From: Pseudomonas sp. PGPPP3
GTDB taxonomy: Bacteria; Pseudomonadota; Gammaproteobacteria; Pseudomonadales; Pseudomonadaceae
DNA length: 11,247 bases
Assembly: GCA_002256055.1 (NCBI GenBank)
Contig: NKIE01000049.1
Location: 1-11,247, forward strand
Direction of reading: 5' to 3'
Below, in pieces: positions 1 to 8,027 of this stretch. Made by a program: the position numbers and the translations under genes. The stretch's first letter is position 1; each line of letters opens with the position of its first letter. Below the pieces are notes generated by a model, which worked only from the letters and a program-made list of their open reading frames with translations, was not told the DNA's origin and made no database searches.

Positions 1-368
1 GCTGCGTTGCTTGCAACCTGTGCGCCGTAGCGTGCCCGGTAGGCTGCATCTCCCTGCAGAAAGCCGAAACCGAAGACGGTCGCTGGTACCCGGAGTTTTT
101 CCGCATCAACTTCTCGCGCTGCATCTTTTGTGGCCTGTGCGAAGAAGCCTGCCCGACCACCGCAATCCAGCTCACGCCCGATTTCGAGATGGCCGACTTC
201 AAACGCCAGGATCTGGTGTACGAGAAAGAGGACCTGCTGATCTCGGGCCCCGGCAAAAACCCTGATTACAACTTCTACCGCGTGGCCGGCATGGCCATTG
301 CCGGCAAACCAAAAGGGGCTGCGCAAGATGAAGCCCAACCGATCAACGTGAAGAGCCTGCTGCCCTAA
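1..368 (+). CDS. nuoI: NADH-quinone oxidoreductase subunit I (NuoI), 3' part
   Basis: NuoI is the two-cluster ferredoxin-like subunit of respiratory complex I. It carries electrons through clusters N6a and N6b toward the quinone site, in the peripheral arm at the membrane. The reading frame is open from the left edge (first whole codon at 3) to TAA at 366-368, giving 121 visible residues, so the N-terminal third lies outside the window. The visible part starts inside the first cluster motif ([13 protein letters not shown]-x2-C-x2-C-x3-CP). The second follows about 28 residues later ([12 protein letters not shown]). The C-terminal tail, with [12 protein letters not shown] and ending in VKSLLP, is as expected for Pseudomonas NuoI. 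nuoJ follows 10 nt later. The N-terminal membrane-anchoring helix cannot be checked. Identity is secure from motifs and neighbours. Confidence 0.95.
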   Translation, partial: CVACNLCAVACPVGCISLQKAETEDGRWYPEFFRINFSRCIFCGLCEEACPTTAIQLTPDFEMADFKRQDLVYEKEDLLISGPGKNPDYNFYRVAGMAIAGKPKGAAQDEAQPINVKSLLP

Positions 369-378
369 GGAGGACGCT

Positions 379-879
379 GTGGAATTTGCTTTCTATTTCG
401 CCGCCGGCGTCGCTGTAGTGGCCACCCTGCGGGTGATCACCAACACCAACCCGGTTCATGCCCTGCTCTATCTGATCGTTTCGCTGCTGGCTGTGTCGAT
501 GTGCTTTTTTAGCCTCGGCGCACCCTTTGCCGGGGTTTTGGAAATCATCGTCTACGCCGGCGCCATCATGGTGCTGTTCGTGTTCGTGGTGATGATGCTT
601 AACCTCGGCCCAGCCGCCAGCGTTCAGGAACGTCAGTGGATGACCCCAGGCATCTGGGGCGGTCCGGCAATGATGTCGCTGGCTCTCCTGTGCGAGTTGC
701 TCTACGTACTGTTTGGCAATCACAGTGGTGCGGCCATCGGTGTCACCACCGTAGATGCCAAGGCCGTGGGCATCAGCCTGTTCGGTCCTTACCTGCTGGT
801 CGTCGAACTAGCCTCCATGCTGCTGTTGGCAGCACTGGTTGCCGCCTTCCACCTCGGCCGTCACGAGGCGAATGAATGA
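379..879 (+). CDS. nuoJ: NADH-quinone oxidoreductase subunit J (NuoJ)
   Basis: NuoJ is an integral membrane subunit of complex I, homologous to mitochondrial ND6. It lies between the quinone module and the antiporter-like subunits and helps couple quinone reduction to proton pumping. The 166-residue protein has five strongly hydrophobic stretches. The conserved third helix region is present ([20 protein letters not shown]), followed by LNLGP. The last helix ([20 protein letters not shown]) ends in the charged tail HLGRHEANE. The start is GTG at 379, chosen because a strong ribosome binding site AAGGAGGA (367-374) sits 4 nt upstream and because family proteins begin MEFAFYFA. The stop overlaps the nuoK start (ATGA at 876-879), suggesting translational coupling. 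Length is normal and no lesion is visible. Confidence 0.96.
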   Translation: MEFAFYFAAGVAVVATLRVITNTNPVHALLYLIVSLLAVSMCFFSLGAPFAGVLEIIVYAGAIMVLFVFVVMMLNLGPAASVQERQWMTPGIWGGPAMMSLALLCELLYVLFGNHSGAAIGVTTVDAKAVGISLFGPYLLVVELASMLLLAALVAAFHLGRHEANE

Positions 880-1190
880 CTATGGATATGATTCCAATGG
901 AGCATGGCCTGGCTGTGGCCGGCGTGCTGTTCTGCCTGGGCCTGGTTGGCCTGATGGTGCGGCGCAACATTCTGTTCGTGCTGATGAGCCTGGAAGTGAT
1001 GATGAACGCCACCGCCTTGGCCTTTGTCGTGGCCGGTAGCCGCTGGGCGCAAGCCGATGGACAGGTCATGTTCATTCTGGTGATCACCCTGGCAGCCGCC
1101 GAGGCCAGTATTGGCCTGGCGATCTTGCTGCAGTTGTATCGCCGCTTCCACACCCTCGATATCGACGCTGCCAGCGAGATGCGCGGATGA
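876..1190 (+). CDS. nuoK: NADH-quinone oxidoreductase subunit K (NuoK)
   Basis: NuoK (ND4L homologue) is a three-helix membrane subunit of complex I. Its two intramembrane glutamates form part of the proton path. The 104-residue protein shows three hydrophobic segments. Both conserved glutamates are visible: one in MSLEVMMNA (helix 2) and one in [11 protein letters not shown] (helix 3). It ends [18 protein letters not shown], the usual pseudomonad C-terminus. The start ATG overlaps the nuoJ stop and its own stop overlaps the nuoL start (ATGA at 1187-1190), so the nuoJKL genes are tightly coupled. A start at the third codon (MDMIPMEHG) is possible, but the overlapping ATG is the usual arrangement. 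The gene appears intact. Confidence 0.95.
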   Translation: MTMDMIPMEHGLAVAGVLFCLGLVGLMVRRNILFVLMSLEVMMNATALAFVVAGSRWAQADGQVMFILVITLAAAEASIGLAILLQLYRRFHTLDIDAASEMRG

Positions 1191-2260
1191 ACCTCTTATT
1201 CCTGACGTGCCTGTTTCCCCTGCTCGGTTTCGCGCTGCTGGCGTTTTCCCGCGGTCGCTTTTCCGAAAATCTCTCGGCCTTGATTGGCGTTGGTTCGGTA
1301 GGCCTCTCGGCCCTAACCAGCGCATGGATCATCTACCAGTTCAACGTCGCCCCACCTGAGGGCGGCGACTACAGCCAGCTGCTCTGGCAGTGGATGGCGG
1401 TAGACGGTTTCACGCCGAGCTTCACCCTGTATCTGGACGGCCTGTCGCTGACCATGCTCGGCGTGGTTACCGGCGTTGGCTTCCTGATCCATATGTTCGC
1501 CTCCTGGTACATGCGCGGCGAGGCCGGTTACTCGCGTTTCTTCGCCTACACCAACCTGTTTATCTTCAGCATGCTGCTGCTGATCCTGGGCGATAACCTG
1601 CTACTGCTGTACTTCGGCTGGGAAGGCGTGGGGCTGTGCAGCTACCTGCTGATCGGCTTCTACTACAGCAATCGCAACAACGGTAATGCCGCCCTCAAGG
1701 CCTTTATCGTCACCCGTATCGGTGACGTGTTCATGGCCATCGGCTTGTTCATTCTGGTGCAGCAACTGGGCACCCTGAACATCCAAGAGTTGCTGGTGCT
1801 GGCACCGCAGAAGTTCGCCGCTGGCGACTTCTGGATGCAGCTGGCGACCCTGATGCTGCTGGGTGGCGCGGTGGCCGGCCCGACTCCGGTCTCAGCCCTG
1901 ATCCACGCCGCTACCATGGTCACCGCGGGTGTCTACCTGATTGCCCGCACCCACGGCTTGTTCCTGCTCGCCCCCGAGGTGCTAGAGCTGGTTGGTATCG
2001 TCGGCGGCGTGACCCTGGTATTGGCCGGCTTTGCCGCCCTGGTACAGACCGACATCAAACGCATCCTCGCCTACGCCATCGAACGCGGCGGCACCACCTT
2101 GCGCGACTTTGTCGGTGGCGATGGCATGCCCGGTTACTTCCAGCAGGAGTTGTTTGTTTACGGTCGCGGTGGCGAGTTTTGCAAGGCCTGTGGCAGCACC
2201 CTGCGAGAGATCAAGTTGGGCCAGCGCGCCAGCGTTTATTGCCCCAAGTGCCAGCGCTGA
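1187..2260 (+). CDS. nuoL: Chimeric reading frame: NuoL N-terminal half (with internal 16-residue loss) fused to MutM C-terminus
   Basis: NuoL is the distal antiporter-like proton-pumping subunit of complex I and is normally about 615 residues. This frame has 357. Residues 1-296 are clearly NuoL ([36 protein letters not shown] with the key glutamate, [33 protein letters not shown]). At about residue 297 (nt 2075) the frame passes directly into MutM sequence ([12 protein letters not shown] onward) and ends with its zinc finger. A second anomaly is at V229-A230 (nt 1873/1874). There LMLLGGAV is followed at once by AGPTPVS, whereas E. coli NuoL has 16 residues between, beginning GKSAQ and containing the essential lysine K229. 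The product would lack half the NuoL helices and cannot be a working NuoL. Start ATG overlaps the nuoK stop. Whether this is a real rearrangement or an assembly join is not decidable here. Confidence 0.85.
   Translation: MNLLFLTCLFPLLGFALLAFSRGRFSENLSALIGVGSVGLSALTSAWIIYQFNVAPPEGGDYSQLLWQWMAVDGFTPSFTLYLDGLSLTMLGVVTGVGFLIHMFASWYMRGEAGYSRFFAYTNLFIFSMLLLILGDNLLLLYFGWEGVGLCSYLLIGFYYSNRNNGNAALKAFIVTRIGDVFMAIGLFILVQQLGTLNIQELLVLAPQKFAAGDFWMQLATLMLLGGAVAGPTPVSALIHAATMVTAGVYLIARTHGLFLLAPEVLELVGIVGGVTLVLAGFAALVQTDIKRILAYAIERGGTTLRDFVGGDGMPGYFQQELFVYGRGGEFCKACGSTLREIKLGQRASVYCPKCQR
2075..2260 (+). pseudogene. mutM: mutM (fpg) 3' fragment: C-terminal zinc-finger end of formamidopyrimidine-DNA glycosylase
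   Basis: MutM removes 8-oxoguanine and other oxidised purines from DNA. Only its last ~60 of about 270 residues are here. Visible family features are the helix entering with [12 protein letters not shown] (compare E. coli SIEQGGTTLKDF), [13 protein letters not shown], and a complete four-cysteine zinc finger, C-x2-C-x16-C-x2-C (CKAC ... CPKC), with the DNA-contacting arginine region QRASVY before the last cysteine pair. The catalytic N-terminal proline domain and the helix-two-turn-helix are absent, so the fragment alone would have no glycosylase activity. The sequence after the stop leads into the same downstream neighbourhood expected for mutM in Pseudomonas, so the right flank looks native to mutM and the left flank native to nuo. 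Confidence 0.85.
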
Positions 2261-2332
2261 AGGGGTAGGTTCTCCAGCCGTGGCCTGATGTTTACGCGTG
2301 TCACTTATAAAACAAGAAAAACAGGATTATCG

Positions 2333-2911
2333 ATGTCTGCAAACTACCTGGCCGCCAATCCTTTTGCCGAGTGGGTTGGGCGTGCTGTGCTGGGGTTAAT
2401 GGGCTGGCGCATTGAGGGCCGGTTGCCGGCGCTCGACAAGTTCGTGGTGATTGGCGCGCACCACGCATCGAACTGGGACTTTGTGATTTTTCTCGCGGTG
2501 AAGTTTGTGCTGCGTCTGAATGCCCGCTGGTTTGGCAAGCACAGCATTTTTCGCTGGCCGTTTGCTGCGCTGTTACAGCGCTGGGGCGGCATTCCGGTGC
2601 GCCGACATTTGCGCCTGAACAGCGTCGAACAGGCGGTGCAGAGCTTTCGCGATAACCCGCAGTTTATTCTGGTGCTGTCCCCTGAGGGCACGCGCAAGAA
2701 GGTCGAGCGCTGGAAAATGGGTTTCTACCATATCGCCCTGGGTGCCGGTGTACCGGTGGTGTTGGCGGCATTGGACTATGGTCATAAGCGCGTGGTGATC
2801 GGCCCGCCATTCTGGCCGACGGGTCATGAGCAGGATGATCTGGCGCAGATACTGGCTTACTATCGGCCCTTCACCCCGAAAATACCGACGTATGCAATTG
2901 ACAGCGATTGA
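2333..2911 (+). CDS. Lysophospholipid acyltransferase family protein (PlsC-like)
   Basis: This is a 192-residue member of the glycerolipid/lysophospholipid acyltransferase family, which transfers an acyl chain to a lysophospholipid or related acceptor at the inner membrane. The motifs appear in order: the catalytic HX4D box HHASNWD (residues 43-49), FGKHSIF (67-73) in the acceptor-binding region, GIPVRR (86-91), and SPEGTR (116-121), followed by WKMGFYHIALGAGVPVV. It is shorter than E. coli PlsC (245 residues) and lacks an obvious N-terminal membrane helix, so it belongs to a short subfamily whose acceptor is unknown. The ATG at 2333 is preferred over an in-frame ATG at 2288 because AGGA (2322-2325) precedes it at 7 nt and homologues begin near SANYLA. 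A TATAAA at 2306-2311 could be a -10, but no good -35 is seen. Confidence 0.85.
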   Translation: MSANYLAANPFAEWVGRAVLGLMGWRIEGRLPALDKFVVIGAHHASNWDFVIFLAVKFVLRLNARWFGKHSIFRWPFAALLQRWGGIPVRRHLRLNSVEQAVQSFRDNPQFILVLSPEGTRKKVERWKMGFYHIALGAGVPVVLAALDYGHKRVVIGPPFWPTGHEQDDLAQILAYYRPFTPKIPTYAIDSD

Positions 2912-2922
2912 CGGCGTTCACG

Positions 2923-2950
2923 CTGACAATTATCTGAGCGCTGTTATAGT
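2923..2950 (+). promoter_or_regulatory. Probable sigma70 promoter for the small exported protein gene
   Basis: CTGACA (2923-2928) and TATAGT (2945-2950) are separated by 16 bp. This is a good match to the -35/-10 consensus, and it sits about 30 bp upstream of the ribosome binding site at 2974-2979. It lies in the only non-coding gap before the gene and points the right way. This is a pattern match only. Confidence 0.55.
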
Positions 2951-2986
2951 TAGCCTTACCGACACGAATAGCTGAAGGATCGCCCC

Positions 2987-3322
2987 ATGAAACTGTTCCG
3001 CACAACCGCTGCCGCATTGGCGCTGACTACTGGTTTGCTGACCCTGCCGGCGCAGGCGGAGGAAGTGCAGACCACCAGTGGCGATCCGGCTTACCAGATT
3101 CAAACCCCCAAGGCCTACGCCATGATCGGTGATCTGGTCATCGCTCGCCCGCTGTTGATCGGCGCCACGGCCATCGGCGCGGTGGCCTTTGTGGTCAGTC
3201 TGCCGTTTACCGCCTTGGGCGGTAATGTGGCCGAGGCCGGTGAGGCGCTGGTGCTGGAGCCAGGTAAAGAGGCATTTGTCCGTTGCCTGGGCTGCGAAAC
3301 CAGCGGCTACAAGCAGAACTGA
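2987..3322 (+). CDS. Small exported protein of unknown function
   Basis: The function is not recognised. The 111-residue protein starts with a clear Sec signal peptide: MKLFRTT, then a hydrophobic stretch, then PAQA with likely cleavage after residue 24 (AQA|EE). The mature part has a polar segment (25-50), one hydrophobic segment at about 56-77 ([20 protein letters not shown]), and a C-terminal region with two cysteines in CLGC (100-103). It is therefore probably anchored in a membrane or held at the periplasmic face. Similar small proteins are found in many pseudomonads, sometimes labelled multidrug transporter without evidence. Start ATG has GAAGGA at 2974-2979, 7 nt upstream, and its own promoter (2923-2950). 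It ends just before the bidirectional terminator at 3339-3365, so it is likely a single-gene transcript. Confidence 0.8.
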   Translation: MKLFRTTAAALALTTGLLTLPAQAEEVQTTSGDPAYQIQTPKAYAMIGDLVIARPLLIGATAIGAVAFVVSLPFTALGGNVAEAGEALVLEPGKEAFVRCLGCETSGYKQN

Positions 3323-3338
3323 TACTCCGCGTTAACTG

Positions 3339-3365
3339 AAAAGCCGGTCACTTGACCGGCTTTTT
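3339..3365. terminator. Bidirectional intrinsic terminator between the small exported protein gene and ggt
   Basis: AAAAGCCGGTC (3339-3349) pairs with GACCGGCTTTT around an ACTT loop. The T run at 3361-3365 serves the + strand and the A run at 3337-3342 serves the - strand. The stop codon of the - strand ggt remnant (TGA read from 3350-3348) lies inside the stem, so the two convergent genes share one hairpin. Confidence 0.85.
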
Positions 3366-5007
3366 GCTGTCTGGCCACGGCGAAAATAGCTGGGCCTGGC
3401 CGATCCCACGTGGGTCGCTGGCGCCTTCCACGTTGCCGCTTTGCTTGTTCCACAGCAGAACCTGCTGGTTGCCGTAGGGTCGCTCGACGACTTTCAGGTT
3501 ATGACCGCGCTGTTGCAGTTGTGCCTGTTCGACGGGGCTGAAGGTGTTGGGTTCGTGCTCAATGACGTCCGGCAGGTATTGGTGGTGGTAGCGCGGTGTG
3601 GAGACCCAGGCGCTGGGCGGCTGGCCGTCGAGGTAGCTGAGCATGGCTAGCAGCACCATGCTGGGGATGCGGCTGCCGCCCGGCGTGCCGAAAGTGGCGA
3701 AGGCCTCTGGGCTGTCGATAAAACTCGGGCTCATGCTCGACAACGGCCGTTTGCCTCCCGCGATCTGGTTGGCGGCGCTACCGCTCAGGCCGTAGGTATT
3801 GCTGCCGTGGAGGGCGGCGGCAAAATCGTCCATCTCGTTATTCAGCACCACACCCGTGCCCGGCACGCTGAAAGCGGCGCCAAACGGCAAGTTGATCGAC
3901 AGGGTGGCGGCCACTGCGTTGCCGGCGTTATCCAGCACGCTGAAATGGGTGGTGTGGTCACCCTCCCTCCACGCGGGTGCCGGCGCCAGGCTGGCGCTGG
4001 TGGTGGCACGCTGCGGGTCGATGCTGCTGGCCAGTTGCTGCAGATAACTGGGTGCGAGCAGTTGGGCGATAGGTGGGGTCACAAAGTCTGGGTCGCCTAG
4101 CAGGCCGCGGTCGCGATAGGCGCGGCGCAGGACTTCCACCTCGTAATGGCTGCGCTGCAGTTTGTCGGCTGACTGCCAGGGCAACTGCTGGAGCATGCCC
4201 AGGCTCTGGGCCAGGGCCACGCCGCCAGCGGAGGGCGGTGGGGCGCTGATCAGCTCGCGGTTGTCCTTGAGTTTAAAACGCAGCGCCGGGCGCTCGATCA
4301 CCCGGTAGTCAGCCAGGTCGCGCAAGGTCCAGATACCGCCGGCGGCCTGTACGCCCTTGACCAGGGTGGTTGCCGTGGCGCCAGCATAGAACCCGTCGCG
4401 GCCGTCACGGGCGATACGTTCCAGAAGGCTGGCCAGCTCGGGCTGACGCAACAGGCTGAACTCCTCGGGAATCTCGCCATCGGCGAGAAACAGGCGGGCG
4501 CTCTCCGGATCATCGCGCAACGCCGCCACCCGCCAGCCTGCGCGTTGCTGGTAGACGCGATCAATCGATACACCGTCGCAGGCGGCCATAGCGTTTGGCC
4601 AATTCCACCAGCGCCGCCGGCAAACCGGGAATGGCTGCGGCCAGGGCGCCATTTAGCGACAGGTTCGGATCGGCTTGGCCGTTACGCAGATACAGGTCGG
4701 CAGTGGCCGCCAGGGGCGCGCGTTCGCGGGCGTCGAGAAAGTGATAGCTCGGCGTGTTGCTGGCCTTGCGCAGGAGGAAGAAGCCGCCACCGCCCAGACC
4801 ACTGCCGTAAGGTTCGACCACCGCCAGGGCGGCGCTGACTGCCACGGCGGCGTCAAAGGCATTGCCGCCAGCCGCCAGGGTTTCCAATCCCGCCACGGTA
4901 GCGGCGGGGTGCGCGCTGGCAATCGCCGCCTGACTGGGGTGTTGATTCGCCTGCAGGGTGAGGCTGCAGAGTATGAGTAGTGCTGCGGTGGAAAGCTTTC
5001 TGAGCAT
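3348..5007 (-). pseudogene. ggt: Gamma-glutamyltranspeptidase, broken by an internal deletion and frameshift
   Basis: Ggt is a periplasmic N-terminal-nucleophile enzyme that hydrolyses or transfers gamma-glutamyl groups, for example from glutathione. Reading starts at ATG 5007 with signal peptide MLRKLSTAALLILCSLTLQA. It continues through GGNAFDAAVA, YGSGLGGGGFFLL, DARERAP and AAAIPGLPAALVELAKRYG, and then hits TGA at 4561. The rest (RDG-like DGVSIDRVYQ onward, 409 residues) is in another frame from about 4577 to the stop at 3348. It keeps the catalytic threonine in DHTTHFSV (Thr codon 3951-3953), NEMDDF, PLSSMSPSF and GGSRIPS. E. coli Ggt has 15 residues between KYG and RDG; here only 7 nt lie between the YG and DG codons, consistent with loss of about 41 nt. 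The two pieces otherwise add up to a normal length near 566 residues. The ATG has no ribosome binding site because a palindromic repeat begins 3 nt upstream. An internal ATG at 4652 could start the distal frame, but that product would lack the signal peptide. Confidence 0.85.
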
Positions 5008-5010
5008 TTT

Positions 5011-5208
5011 ATTGATCGTCTGAATGCGTAGCGAGCGAAGGTCAGACAAGGCAAAAGAAGGCGAGGACGCGGAGTTTACCTCTGTAAATGAGCAGTCCGA
5101 GCCTGCTTTACTCGCTTCGCTCGCCCTCCGGGCCAGCCTTTGGCTGTTACTGCGCTTCGCTGCGTTTTAACGCCGTATGGCCGAGCGCAGTAGCATTCGG
5201 GCGATCAA

Positions 5209-5209
<1 letters not shown>
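5011..5209. repeat. Intergenic palindromic repeat copy 1, between ferredoxin gene and ggt
   Basis: This 199-bp element is bounded by inverted ends: ATTGATCGTCTGAATGC (5011-5027) against the complement of GCATTCGGGCGATCAAT (5193-5209), with 2 mismatches in 17. Its centre (5071-5094) has the core GGAGTTTAC-CTCT-GTAAATGAGCA, shared with copies at 6202-6349 and 7911-8026. The left arm shares GACAAGGCAAAA and GCGGAGTTTAC with copy 2, and the right arm shares TAACGCCGTAT with it. The right arm also holds a smaller GC-rich palindromic segment (ACTCGCTTCGCTCG and TGCGCTTCGCTGCG). It fills the whole gap between the ferredoxin stop and the ggt start. No protein-coding capacity is apparent. Confidence 0.75.
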
Positions 5210-6185
<976 letters not shown>

Positions 6186-6201
6186 TTATGCCGCCATGTG
6201 C

Positions 6202-6349
6202 CTAGCAGGCGGTTGAAAAATTACCTGCGTTGTCGATACGGCGTTAAAAACAGGCTCAGAATGCTCATTTACAACTCGTAAACTCCGCTTCTTCGCCTGT
6301 TTTTGCCTTGTCTCGACTGCCTCGCCTACATTTTTCAACGGCCTGCTAA
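6202..6349. repeat. Intergenic palindromic repeat copy 2 (MITE-like), between coaD promoter region and laoA 3' end
   Basis: This 148-bp element fills most of the 307-bp gap between coaD and laoA. Its ends are inverted repeats: CTAGCAGGCGGTTGAAAAAT (6202-6221) against the complement of ATTTTTCAACGGCCTGCTAA (6330-6349), 18 of 20 matching. Pairing continues inward (AAAAACAGGC at 6246-6255 against GCCTGTTTTT at 6295-6304) to the core at 6262-6286. Read on the minus strand the core is GGAGTTTAC-GAGTT-GTAAATGAGCA. The whole unit can fold as one long imperfect hairpin. A TA dinucleotide sits one base in from each end. It has no coding capacity, and it may also act as a transcription end for laoA. 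Confidence 0.8.
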
Positions 6350-6363
6350 CCCACCCTCGGCCC

Positions 6364-7869
6364 TCAGGCGTTTTTCAGGCGCTCGGCCAACTGGCTGGCC
6401 AGCTGCGCGGTCAGGCCGTAGATCGACAGCTGCGGGTTGGCGCCGATGCTGGTGGGGAACAGCGAGCCGTCGTGGATCGACAGGTTGCGCAGCTGATGGT
6501 GGCGACCGAGGCTGTCGGTGACCCCGAGTTTCGGGTCTTCGCTCATGCCGCAGCCGCCCATCACATGGGCGCAGCCGAGGCGCGTGCGGTAGATCTCCAG
6601 GCTCAGGTTGTCGATCAGCTCGCGGGCCTTGGCCAGGGTCGGTACATAGTCGGCATCGGCGTGCAGCGGCAGCACGGCCTTGGCGCCTGCGGCGAACTGG
6701 ATCTCAGCCATGGTGTGATAGGCGCGGCGGATGCCATCCCAGGTGTAGTCGGTCATCTGGTAGTCGAGCACTGGACTGCCGTCGCCGCGCAGCTCCACTT
6801 TGCCCACCGCGCTATCGGGGTGAAAACCGTCGCGCATCAGCGCCAGCATCACGTTGGTGTGCGGTAGTTGCTCCATGCGCAGGGCGTTGTCGACGCCGAA
6901 GCGGCCCAGCAGGGTGGCGGTAATCGCCGGTTGCAGGGGCGGCACTTCGAGCTTGTAGGACATGCGCCCAGTGATGCCGTCATCCCATTGGAAGTGATCC
7001 GAGTAGATCGACTGCGGCGCGCCGTAGAAGGGGTTGATGACCTCATCGAACAGTGCCGCGGAGAAGTTCACCGTGTGCAGGAAGGTGCGCTGGCCGGTGC
7101 GCTGGTGCGGGTCCGGGGCGTCCGAGCGCATCAGCAGGGCCGGGCTGTTGATGCCGCCGCCAGCGAGGACGTAATGCTTGGCTTTGACCAGGATCTTGCG
7201 GCCGTTGGGCTGCACGCAGAGCTCGTCCATGCCCACGCATTCGATGCCGCTGACCTGGTCGCCGGTCAACAGCAGGCGCTGGGCGCGGGCCAGGTACAGC
7301 AGCTCGCCACCGTTATTCAGGGCGCCGGGAATGGTGGTGACCAGCATCGACTGCTTGGCGTTGGTTGGGCAGCACCTGCCGCAGTCGGCATTCGGCGGCA
7401 GGGCCCAGGGCGCGACGCCCAGGCGCTCTTCCATACGCGCGAACCAGGGCGCCATCTCGTCGACGCCGTGGCCCTTGACCCCATATTCGTCGGCCCAGTG
7501 TTGCAGGGTGCCGTCGGGGGTGCGAAAGCTCGACGTCCAGTTCACCAGCGTGGTGCCGCCTACTGCGCGGCCCTGCATGATGGTGATGGCGCCGTCCTTG
7601 CTCATCCGCCCCATGCCTTCCTGGTACAGCGAGCCGTAGGCCTCGGGCTCCTGCATCTTGAAGTCGCTGCTGGTTTTCAGCGGGCCTTCCTCGATCAGCA
7701 GCACCTTGAAGCCGGCCTGGCTGAGGATTTCCGCGGTGGTGCCGCCACCGGCACCGCTGCCGATGATGGCCACGTCGGCTTCCAGGGTCAGGTCCTGTTC
7801 CAGGCGTGAGCCGTTGTAGGTTTTCCAGCCACTGGCAAGGCCGGCGGCAAACAGATCGGGTACGGGCAT
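6364..7869 (-). CDS. laoA: GMC-family long-chain alcohol dehydrogenase LaoA, with a probable internal in-frame deletion
   Basis: This is a flavin-dependent GMC oxidoreductase. By family and by the laoCBA-laoR order it corresponds to LaoA of P. aeruginosa, which oxidises long-chain alcohols to aldehydes together with LaoB. Visible features are the FAD dinucleotide fold VAIIGSGAGGG (residues 33-43), GRAVGGTTLVNW near 100, VLAGGGINSPALL, the conserved His region CAHVMGGCGM, and the C-terminal HDGSLFPTSIGANPQLS. The protein has 501 residues against about 531 expected from memory. At residues 160-168 the sequence runs PPNA-DCGRCC-PTNAKQSM, where relatives have about 30 more residues ending in a GYCGxGCP cysteine motif. 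So a segment seems to be missing and the edge altered, but the frame is kept. There is no signal peptide. The start MPVPDLF at 7869 fits homologues; the ribosome binding site is weak. laoB lies 158 bp upstream with a repeat between. Confidence 0.88.
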   Translation of the reverse strand: MPVPDLFAAGLASGWKTYNGSRLEQDLTLEADVAIIGSGAGGGTTAEILSQAGFKVLLIEEGPLKTSSDFKMQEPEAYGSLYQEGMGRMSKDGAITIMQGRAVGGTTLVNWTSSFRTPDGTLQHWADEYGVKGHGVDEMAPWFARMEERLGVAPWALPPNADCGRCCPTNAKQSMLVTTIPGALNNGGELLYLARAQRLLLTGDQVSGIECVGMDELCVQPNGRKILVKAKHYVLAGGGINSPALLMRSDAPDPHQRTGQRTFLHTVNFSAALFDEVINPFYGAPQSIYSDHFQWDDGITGRMSYKLEVPPLQPAITATLLGRFGVDNALRMEQLPHTNVMLALMRDGFHPDSAVGKVELRGDGSPVLDYQMTDYTWDGIRRAYHTMAEIQFAAGAKAVLPLHADADYVPTLAKARELIDNLSLEIYRTRLGCAHVMGGCGMSEDPKLGVTDSLGRHHQLRNLSIHDGSLFPTSIGANPQLSIYGLTAQLASQLAERLKNA

Positions 7870-7910
7870 GGTTCTGGCTCTTGTTTTATTCGCGCTGACG
7901 ATAATTTTGA

Positions 7911-8026
7911 GACCGTGCGAGCTAGAGCCAGGCTAGGCGAATGCACGCGAGGATGCGGAGTTTACGAGGTGTAAATGAGCAGTCCGAGCGGGCATTCAAC
8001 AACGCCTGGCCGACGCGCAGCCGGTC
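7911..8026. repeat. Intergenic palindromic repeat copy 3, between laoB and laoA
   Basis: This 116-bp imperfect palindrome starts with GACCG (7911-7915) and ends with CGGTC (8022-8026). The arms also share CCAGGC/GCCTGG and GAATGC/GCATTC. The core at 7957-7981 is GGAGTTTAC-GAGGT-GTAAATGAGCA, and the following AGTCCGAG matches copy 1. The outer arms are more diverged than in copies 1 and 2. It ends within 2 bp of the laoB stop codon (TAA read from 8030-8028) and occupies most of the 158-bp laoB-laoA gap, so it would be transcribed in a laoCBA mRNA. Confidence 0.65.
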
Positions 8027-8027
8027 G

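Noticed and set aside
1187..2260. NuoL-MutM frame as an evolved fusion protein with a new function
   Set aside because: Half a membrane antiporter subunit joined to a bare zinc-finger end of a DNA glycosylase has no catalytic core from either parent, and the NuoL part carries a further deletion. Breakage or artefact is a simpler explanation.
2261..2332. Strong promoter for the acyltransferase gene
   Set aside because: A TATAAA-like -10 is present at 2306-2311, but no -35 at 16-18 bp spacing is convincing, so no separate promoter feature was made.
6868..7809. Long + strand open frame (313 codons) opposite laoA
   Set aside because: It lies entirely within the coding strand shadow of laoA, has low-complexity Ala/Gly/Arg/Val-rich composition typical of GC-rich antisense frames, and shows no recognisable domain. 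laoA has clear motifs.
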